From: Flavobacteriales bacterium
GTDB taxonomy: Bacteria; Bacteroidota; Bacteroidia; Flavobacteriales_F; PHOS-HE28
Length of the DNA stretch: 11,852 bases
Direction: 5' to 3'
Assembly: GCA_020437875.1 (NCBI GenBank)
Contig: JAGQVR010000071.1
Coordinates: 1 to 11,852 of the forward strand
Position numbers and translations under genes: made by a program. A model generated the notes under the pieces. It saw only the letters and a program-made list of their open reading frames with translations, had not been told where the DNA came from and did no database searches. This document shows, piece by piece, positions 7,601-11,852 of the stretch; the first letter of the stretch is position 1, and each line of letters begins with the position of its first letter.

Positions 7601-7608
7601 CGAAAGTA
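7601..7608 (-). promoter_or_regulatory. Candidate -7 promoter element of the SpoIID-domain gene
   Basis: On the minus strand, 7608-7601 reads TACTTTCG, 7 nt before the ATG at 7593. It lies inside the 34-nt gap after lpxB and would let the last gene of the cluster be transcribed separately. A short hairpin (ACCACC/GGTGGT, 7620-7636) overlaps the lpxB stop just upstream. Confidence 0.5.
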
Positions 7609-7627
7609 CCGGGGCCACGACCACCCC

Positions 7628-8758
7628 TCAGGTGGTGGGGTGCAGACTTATCCACACCGCCATGGCGACCTTCGCCGAAGCCCCCGGCCCGCCCAGCTTC
7701 TCCCGCAGTTGGGCCAGGTCACGTTCCATGGTGTCGCGGTCCGTGCCGGGTTGCATGATGCGCTCCAGCTCATGGCTCAGGGTGCGTACGTTCAGGTCCG
7801 ACTGGATCAGCTCGCGCACCACTTCCCGCCCCATGATCAGGTTGACCAATGAGATGAACTGGATGTCCACCAGTCGCCGGGCGATCCACACGTTGAGGGC
7901 GCCACCGCTGTAACACACCACCTCGGGTACACCGAAGAGGGCCGTCTCGAGCGTGGCCGTACCGCTGGTCACGAGCGCACCGCGCGCATGCCGCAACACA
8001 TCGTAGGTCCGACCGCTCACCACGGTCACGGGGCCATCGCCGATGAGCTCGGTGTAGGTGGACTCCGGCACCGAAGGCGCTGCGGCCAGCACGAAGCGAT
8101 AGGCCGGGTAGCGCTTCGCCACCGCCACCATCAAGGGCAGGATGCGTCCGATCTCCTGCTGGCGGCTGCCTGGCAACAGGGCCACCACCGGCCGTTCGTC
8201 GGTGCCGGGCAATGGCTGTAGTTCGGTCCTACCCTCCTGTTCAATGGCGTCCAACAGTGGATGCCCCACAAAGGTGACGGGATGGTCGTACTTCGCATAC
8301 CACTCCTGTTCGAAGGGCAGGATCACGTACATGTGGTCCACCACGCGCTTGATGGTGTGCACCCGTCCCTTCTTCCAGGCCCATACCTGGGGACTGATGT
8401 AGTAGTGCACGGGGATGCCCTTCGCGTGCGCCCATTCCGCGATGCGCAGGTTGAAGCCCGGATAGTCGATAAGGATGAGCGCGTCCGGCTTGAAGGCTTC
8501 GATGTCCTTCTTGCAGGTCTCGATGTTGCGCAGGATCGTGCGCAGGTTCATGATCACCTGCGTGAAGCCCATGAAGGCCAGTTCGCGGTAGTGCTTCACC
8601 ACCTCGGCACCGGCAGCGGCCATGCGGTCGCCGCCCCAGGCCCGGATCCTCAACGCTTCACCTGATGAGGTGGCCTGTGTGAAGAGCTCGCGCACCAGGT
8701 TGCCGCCGTGCAGGTCGCCGCTCGCTTCTCCGGCGATGATGTAGATGCGCTTGCCCAT
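7628..8758 (-). CDS. lpxB: Lipid-A-disaccharide synthase
   Basis: This 376-aa enzyme (E. coli LpxB: 382 aa) joins UDP-2,3-diacylglucosamine and lipid X into the lipid A disaccharide at the cytoplasmic face of the inner membrane. The GT19 signatures are present in order: IIAGEASGDLHGG (7-19), LILIDYPGFNLR (94-105) with D98 at the conserved position, YISPQVWAWKKGR (120-132), FVGHPL, LLPGSRQQEI (194-203) and SGTATLETALFGVP (265-278), then GREVVRELIQ near the end. The start MGKRIYIIAGE leaves the usual short lead-in. Its ATG overlaps the stop of the upstream membrane-protein gene in a TGATG arrangement, indicating translational coupling. surE lies one gene further upstream and the SpoIID-domain gene follows. 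Confidence 0.96.
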   Translation of the reverse strand: MGKRIYIIAGEASGDLHGGNLVRELFTQATSSGEALRIRAWGGDRMAAAGAEVVKHYRELAFMGFTQVIMNLRTILRNIETCKKDIEAFKPDALILIDYPGFNLRIAEWAHAKGIPVHYYISPQVWAWKKGRVHTIKRVVDHMYVILPFEQEWYAKYDHPVTFVGHPLLDAIEQEGRTELQPLPGTDERPVVALLPGSRQQEIGRILPLMVAVAKRYPAYRFVLAAAPSVPESTYTELIGDGPVTVVSGRTYDVLRHARGALVTSGTATLETALFGVPEVVCYSGGALNVWIARRLVDIQFISLVNLIMGREVVRELIQSDLNVRTLSHELERIMQPGTDRDTMERDLAQLREKLGGPGASAKVAMAVWISLHPTT

Positions 8759-9087
8759 CAGATCCAGCCCAGGGTGGTGAGTTCGTCCATCACGATGGCC
8801 GGCACGATGTAGCAGGCATAGACCAGCATGGCCAGGATGACGCCGCGCATGGTGCGGTGCTTGTCCAGCCGGTCGAAGAGGAAGAAGAGGAAGGCATCGG
8901 CGATGAGGCTGATGCTCACGATGCGTGTGCGGAACTCGGGCGTGCCCAGGAAGAGGTCGTTCACGAACCAGTGCATGTCGTACCAGGGACGTATCGCGGT
9001 GACGTACATGCCAGCGTATGCGAAGAAGCCCAGCACCGGTGCCAGCAGGCCCAGCACCACGCCGAGCGGCAGGCTATCCCAGCGCAT
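8758..9087 (-). CDS. Small integral membrane protein between surE and lpxB, function unknown
   Basis: I do not recognise this 109-aa protein as a named family. Three hydrophobic stretches are visible, at about 7-31 (LGVVLGLLAPVLGFFAYAGM), 56-72 (SISLIADAFLFFLF) and 80-101 (GVILAMLVYACYIVPAIV), with a polar, aromatic-rich loop (RPWYDMHWFVNDLFLGTPEF) between the first two and basic residues DRLDKHRTMR after the second. The coding case is positional: the start lies inside the end of surE (14-nt overlap) and the stop overlaps the lpxB ATG by one base, so the three genes are packed as a coupled operon. The same strand and tight coupling suggest an envelope role, possibly near lipid A synthesis. 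That is inference only. Confidence 0.8.
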   Translation of the reverse strand: MRWDSLPLGVVLGLLAPVLGFFAYAGMYVTAIRPWYDMHWFVNDLFLGTPEFRTRIVSISLIADAFLFFLFDRLDKHRTMRGVILAMLVYACYIVPAIVMDELTTLGWI

Positions 9088-9853
9088 GGTCCCACGTGTT
9101 GAGGGCGGCGATGCTGTGGTGGGCCGTCATGTCGAACTGCGTGGGCACGATGCTCACATAGCGGTTGTTCACGGCCCACACGTCGGTGTCCTCGCCATGG
9201 TCCTCACTGCGGAATTCACCGCGCAGCCAGTAGTATTCCTTGTTGCCCGGGTCCAGCCGCGTTTCGAACTCGTCCTCCCAGTTGGCCTTGGCCTGGCGGC
9301 ACACACGCATGCCCTTCAGGGGCGCGCCATCGCTGCGGGGCACGTTCACGTTCAAGCAGGTGCCCACCGCCATGCCGTGCTTCAGCGTGTTCGCCACCAC
9401 GCTGCGGATCACCGGGCGCACCTGCGCGAAGTCCGCCTCGATGGCATGGTCCATCAAGCTGAAGCCGATGCTGGGGATGCCCTCCATGGCCCCCTCCACC
9501 GCCGCGCTCATGGTGCCACTGTAAAGCACGTTGATGCTGATGTTGGCGCCGTGGTTCACCCCGCTCACCAGCAGGTCCGGCTTGCCGCCGCCGAGCAGCT
9601 TGTAGATGGCGAGCTTCACGCAATCCACCGGGGTGCCGCTGCAGCTCCAGGCTTCCACGCCGGGCATCAGGTCCACGGGCTGCAGGCGCAGGAAGCTGTG
9701 GATGGTGATCGCGTGCCCCATGGCGCTCTGTGGCTTGTCCGGCGCCACCACCATCACCCGCCCAAAGGCCTTCATCTCCTCGGCCAGCGTGCGGATACCT
9801 GGGGCGAAGATGCCGTCGTCGTTGGTGACCAGGATCAGGGGCTGTTGGGACAT
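9074..9853 (-). CDS. surE: 5'/3'-nucleotidase SurE
   Basis: This 259-aa cytoplasmic phosphatase hydrolyses nucleoside 5'- and 3'-monophosphates and, in studied relatives, short polyphosphate. The start is MSQQPLILVTNDDGIFAPGI. The metal ligands of the family are in place: D12 and D13 in NDDG, S43 in APDKPQSAMGHA and N100 in VSGVNHGAN. The segments WSCSGTPVDCVKLA and LYSGTMSAAVEGAMEGIPSIGFS are also characteristic. The frame is open to an ATG at 9886, but that start would add MPTCPAIALRP, translated partly from a repeat array. The chosen ATG at 9853 has a perfect TAGCTTTG element 6 nt upstream. surE heads the cluster surE, 109-aa membrane protein, lpxB and SpoIID-domain gene. Confidence 0.95.
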   Translation of the reverse strand: MSQQPLILVTNDDGIFAPGIRTLAEEMKAFGRVMVVAPDKPQSAMGHAITIHSFLRLQPVDLMPGVEAWSCSGTPVDCVKLAIYKLLGGGKPDLLVSGVNHGANISINVLYSGTMSAAVEGAMEGIPSIGFSLMDHAIEADFAQVRPVIRSVVANTLKHGMAVGTCLNVNVPRSDGAPLKGMRVCRQAKANWEDEFETRLDPGNKEYYWLRGEFRSEDHGEDTDVWAVNNRYVSIVPTQFDMTAHHSIAALNTWDHALG

Positions 9854-9859
9854 GGGGCG

Positions 9860-9867
9860 CAAAGCTA
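9860..9867 (-). promoter_or_regulatory. -7 promoter element of surE
   Basis: On the minus strand, 9867-9860 reads TAGCTTTG, an exact match to the Bacteroidota consensus TAnnTTTG. It is 6 nt before the surE ATG, so the message would have almost no leader. The -33 position falls in the CACATG array rather than on a clear TTG. Confidence 0.65.
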
Positions 9868-9873
9868 TAGCGG

Positions 9874-9911
9874 GACATGTGGGCATGTGCCCATGTGCTT
9901 ATGTGCCCATG
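9874..9911 (-). repeat. 8-nt-period CACATG array B, upstream of surE
   Basis: Plus-strand units CATGTGGG (9876), CATGTGCC (9884), CATGTGCT (9892), TATGTGCC (9900) and a degenerate CATG (9908) follow each other at exactly 8 nt. Read toward surE they are CACATG units, ending just upstream of the -7 element. The block 9874-9897 is 23/24 identical to array A at mpl. Confidence 0.8.
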
Positions 9912-10019
9912 AAATGCACCTCATACGTATACGGAACACAGCAACTCCACACTAACGCTGCTCTGCGTGCATATAGGTCCGGTTCACGGGATCAAGACCT
10001 TGGTCAATACATTGCTCCG

Positions 10020-10280
10020 ATGTCAAGGCCGTTGCGTTTCACCCTTGTGCTTGCCTTTGTCCATTTGGTGCTCGGCAACATAGCCGGCTGGATTTCGTGC
10101 CAGTTCCTCGTGGTTCCGGATCTCCTCACATATTTCTTCGCGCCATACACTTTCATCTGGGGCCTTTCGTGCATGGTCGGATGGGATGGCCTTTCTCTTG
10201 TACTCATGTTTTTCGGTTTCGTGGTCGTAGCAGCGATCCTCTTCCCCATCGGCAGCTATCTGGCTAACCGAAGGAAGTGA
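10020..10280 (+). CDS. Small membrane protein of unknown function (86 aa)
   Basis: From the ATG at 10020 the frame gives MSRPLRFTLVLAFVHLVLGN and continues to LANRRK at the stop. Almost the whole chain is hydrophobic, with likely helices at about 5-30, 33-52 and 57-80, a basic start and a basic end. I do not recognise a family. The frame is open further upstream (to 9606), but that part runs antisense through surE and is not believable as coding. Base composition is clearly less GC-rich than in neighbouring genes, and codons such as GTT, CTT and ATA are used freely. TACATTGC 5-6 nt before the ATG vaguely resembles the -7 element. A real gene is more likely than not, but proof is lacking. It may be a recently acquired or fast-evolving gene. 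Confidence 0.5.
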   Translation: MSRPLRFTLVLAFVHLVLGNIAGWISCQFLVVPDLLTYFFAPYTFIWGLSCMVGWDGLSLVLMFFGFVVVAAILFPIGSYLANRRK

Positions 10281-10367
10281 GCACACTGTACGAATGCATT
10301 CACGGGCACATTGCGCTTGAGGACGATCCACTGTGTAGACATGCACCGCACCTCGCTCGGAACTTTT

Positions 10368-10434
10368 TTCATGTTCACATGTCCACATGATCACATGTTC
10401 ACATGCTGAGCTCTGCGGTTCACATGCTGATCTC
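10368..10434 (+). repeat. 8-nt-period CACATG array C plus 17-nt direct repeat, upstream of ridA
   Basis: Units TTCATGTT (10368), CACATGTC (10376), CACATGAT (10384), CACATGTT (10392) and CACATGCT (10400) follow at exactly 8 nt. A further CACATGCT lies at 10421. The last two are part of a longer direct repeat, GTTCACATGCTGAGCTC (10397-10413) and GTTCACATGCTGATCTC (10418-10434), with 16 of 17 positions identical. The array ends just before the candidate ridA promoter and has the same orientation toward its gene as arrays A and B. Confidence 0.8.
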
Positions 10435-10442
10435 GAACTTCG
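10435..10442 (+). promoter_or_regulatory. Candidate -7 element of ridA
   Basis: GAACTTCG lies 9 nt before the ridA ATG, directly after the second copy of the 17-nt repeat. It is a two-mismatch form of TAnnTTTG and identical to the octamer before the MBL hydrolase gene. Confidence 0.35.
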
Positions 10443-10451
10443 CACCACCCC

Positions 10452-10829
10452 ATGAAACAAGCCATCCTCCCTCCCGCCTCCGCCAAGCCCATCGCGCCGT
10501 ACACACCGGCCATCCTCCAGAACGGCACGCTCTACCTCAGCGGCCAGATCGCGTTGGACGCACAGGGACAGCTGCACATGGAGGACATCGCCACCGAGAC
10601 ACGGCAGGTGATGAGCAACCTGGGTGCATTGCTGCAAGCCGCAGGCATGGGCTACGAGCACCTCGTGAAGGTGACCATCCTGCTGAGCGACATGAGCCAT
10701 TACGCCGCAGTGAACGAGGTGTACGGCAGCTACTTCAGCGAGGTGCCACCGGCCCGCGAAGCCTATGCCGTGAAGGGATTGCCGCGCGGGGTGAACGTGG
10801 AGATCAGCGGGATCGCGGTGTTGGGTTGA
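10452..10829 (+). CDS. ridA: RidA-family reactive intermediate (enamine/imine) deaminase
   Basis: This 125-aa protein has the full length of the YjgF/YER057c/UK114 family, whose RidA branch hydrolyses reactive 2-aminoacrylate-type enamines released by PLP enzymes. It normally works as a cytoplasmic homotrimer. Visible marks are LYLSGQIALDAQG (27-39), TRQVMSNLGALLQAAG (50-65), VKVTILLSDMSHYAAVNEVY and PPAREAYAVKGLPRGVNVEISGIAV near the end. R102 matches the arginine that binds the substrate carboxylate and E117 the late glutamate. One deviation is APYTPA (15-20), where most RidA proteins read GPYSQA. It stands alone on the plus strand behind array C and converges with the next gene, 30 nt apart. 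Confidence 0.92.
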   Translation: MKQAILPPASAKPIAPYTPAILQNGTLYLSGQIALDAQGQLHMEDIATETRQVMSNLGALLQAAGMGYEHLVKVTILLSDMSHYAAVNEVYGSYFSEVPPAREAYAVKGLPRGVNVEISGIAVLG

Positions 10830-10859
10830 GACGCGGCCGAAGGCCAGTTCCCCTTCACC

Positions 10860-11222
10860 CTAACACTTCCCCGACCCCTGCTGCGCCTCCACCGTGATGT
10901 GCAGGAACTCGACGCCTTTCTCGATACCGGCCCTGGCCAGCAGGTTCTGTGTCATCGTCACCACATCGCCGCGCTCGCTCACCGGTGCCTCGTTGAACTG
11001 GATCACCACCACGCCGCTCCACGTGCAGCTGTATTCGATGCCGATGCTGTGGTCGCGGCCCACCTCGGCGGAAAGACGACCGTAGAGCGCATCGTTGAAG
11101 CCATCGATGTGCAGGACCACTTGCACGGTCGACGTGGCCGGGGGTGACGCCAGCGGCGGACCCGCCAGGACCATCCCGTTGGAGAATAGAGCGAAGAGCA
11201 AAAGGAGACCGGTGGTGCGCAT
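10860..11222 (-). CDS. Small secreted protein of unknown function
   Basis: This 120-aa protein has a signal peptide (MRTTGLLLLFALFSNGMVLAG), so it is predicted to be exported. After a proline-rich spacer (PPLASPPATST) the mature part alternates strand-like and helix-like segments: VQVVLHIDGF, a helix with LYGRLSAEVG, then SIGIEYSC, GVVVIQFNEA, a helix with TMTQNLLARAG and FLHITVEAQ. The order beta-alpha-beta-beta-alpha-beta resembles a small ferredoxin-like (HMA-type) fold, but the CxxC metal site of HMA domains is absent. I could not assign a family. The frame extends upstream to 11276; I prefer 11222 because the signal peptide begins there. A weak CACCTTCG lies 22 nt upstream. It may form a unit with the aspartyl protease gene 114 nt upstream on the same strand. 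Confidence 0.68.
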   Translation of the reverse strand: MRTTGLLLLFALFSNGMVLAGPPLASPPATSTVQVVLHIDGFNDALYGRLSAEVGRDHSIGIEYSCTWSGVVVIQFNEAPVSERGDVVTMTQNLLARAGIEKGVEFLHITVEAQQGSGKC

Positions 11223-11336
11223 GGCTGGTGGTTGATGTTCAACCCGAAGGTGGGACGAAGACCACGATGCGGCCATGACGATCCTCAGTCAGATCAAATC
11301 CGCGTCCCTTAACCTCCAGGCGAGGTGGACGCCTGC

Positions 11337-11852
11337 TCACTTCCATGGCTCCAGGTACACCACCCCTGCCGGCAGGTCATAGGTGATGATGAAGTCGTTC
11401 AGCAGGTGCTGGCCGATGAGACCATCGCAGGTCCGCTTCGAGTCCGAATTCACCGGATCCACCTGGTACACCACGGGCAACTTGCGCCAGCTACGCCCGG
11501 CCACGCTGGCCGCCACCAGTTTCCCCTTCCGGTTGCGCGTGATCGTCGGCTCGGCCCCGAAGCCGGTCGTGCCCTTGTACCGCTTTCCCTCGCGCATCAA
11601 CCCATGGGCCACCACCGCGTGGTTGTAAAAGGTGAGGTAGTTGTCGGCACCGGTATCGATCTTCATCAGCACCTCGATCGTATCCCGCCGTCCGTCGGGC
11701 ACCACCTTCATCGCAAAGCCATAGGTGCCGGAGTCCAGTTCGATGGCTTTGATCGCAGCCGCGCTCCCAGAGTGGACATAGCCTTCGGGCGCGTGTATCC
11801 GCATGCGGCCCGCCTCCACATCAGTGCATACCACCGCACGGCTCAATAGATC
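11337..11852 (-). CDS. Retropepsin-like aspartyl protease, C-terminal part
   Basis: The frame is open to the right edge of the window with no convincing start, so this is the last 171 residues of a longer protein. The first visible stretch, DLLSRAVVCTDVEAGRMRIH, resembles the end of a first aspartyl-protease lobe. A second lobe follows with the catalytic motif VLMKIDTGADNYLTF (Asp codon at 11657-11655) and the closing strand pair DGLIGQHLLNDFIITYDLPAGVVYLEP. The DTG near the start of a lobe and the (I/L)G..LL..F.I.YD ending are the retropepsin/Asp_protease_2 pattern. Members in Bacteroidota are usually exported, but the N-terminus is outside the window. Whether the first lobe also has a catalytic aspartate cannot be seen. 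Substrate unknown. Confidence 0.8.
   Translation of the reverse strand, partial: DLLSRAVVCTDVEAGRMRIHAPEGYVHSGSAAAIKAIELDSGTYGFAMKVVPDGRRDTIEVLMKIDTGADNYLTFYNHAVVAHGLMREGKRYKGTTGFGAEPTITRNRKGKLVAASVAGRSWRKLPVVYQVDPVNSDSKRTCDGLIGQHLLNDFIITYDLPAGVVYLEPWK

Noticed and set aside
9074..9886. surE starting at the ATG at 9886
   Set aside because: The extra residues come from the repeat array and the promoter element; the ATG at 9853 gives the family's normal N-terminus just before NDDG.
8828..9955. A 375-codon open frame on the plus strand opposite surE and the small membrane protein
   Set aside because: It is rich in His, Ala, Val and Arg with no family signature and lies antisense to clearly conserved surE codons; this is the usual shadow of GC-rich coding DNA.
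10368..10434. A CRISPR-like array
   Set aside because: Units are 8 nt with 2-nt variable positions and no unique spacers of 25-40 nt; there are no cas genes nearby.
11337..11846. Aspartyl protease gene starting with TTG at 11846
   Set aside because: The frame remains open to the window edge and the residues before and after this codon look like the end of a first protease lobe, so the gene is simply cut by the window.

Overview
The window reads as a GC-rich member of the Bacteroidota, probably a Flavobacteriales-like lineage. Three things support this. The genes indicate an outer-membrane bacterium (lpxB for lipid A, and an Mpl-type muropeptide ligase with the N-terminal sequence typical of Bacteroidota). 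No strong Shine-Dalgarno sequences precede the starts. Instead, several genes have a match to the Bacteroidota -7 promoter element (TAnnTTTG, often drifted here to TAnnTTCG) only 4-9 nt before the ATG. Gene density is ordinary. There is no rRNA, tRNA, CRISPR array, transposase or phage gene, and no gene-free stretch exceeds about 190 nt.

Layout. 1-353 (-) is the N-terminal part of a Mpl-like peptidoglycan ligase, cut by the window edge. 532-1395 (+) is a metallo-beta-lactamase-fold hydrolase, transcribed divergently from mpl and ending 7 nt from the convergent comEC. 3526-1403 (-) is comEC with a degenerate C-terminal metallo-beta-lactamase domain; 51 nt upstream of it on the same strand is an RlmI-type rRNA methyltransferase (4771-3578), so the two may be co-transcribed. 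A divergent promoter region with several inverted repeats separates rlmI from a fused ThrE-type threonine/serine exporter (4962-6233, +). The whole space between the convergent exporter and the SpoIID-domain gene is filled by one ~164-bp imperfect palindrome (6233-6396).

From 9853 down to 6400 (-) runs a compact cell-envelope cluster: surE, a 109-aa three-helix membrane protein (overlaps surE by 14 nt), lpxB (overlaps by 1 nt) and a secreted SpoIID/LytB-domain protein (34 nt later, with its own candidate promoter). Then come an 86-aa membrane protein in a locally AT-richer patch (10020-10280, +), a RidA-family enamine/imine deaminase (10452-10829, +), a small secreted protein of unknown function (11222-10860, -) and the C-terminal part of a two-lobe retropepsin-like aspartyl protease (11852-11337, -, cut by the window edge).

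Most genes are housekeeping or envelope functions. The unusual signal lies between genes. Three short tandem arrays with an exact 8-nt period and core CACATG sit at the 5' ends of mpl, surE and ridA, always in the same orientation relative to the downstream gene. Two of them share a 24-nt block with one mismatch although they lie 9.5 kb apart. Together with the palindrome and the near-leaderless promoter pattern, these are the observations most worth checking.
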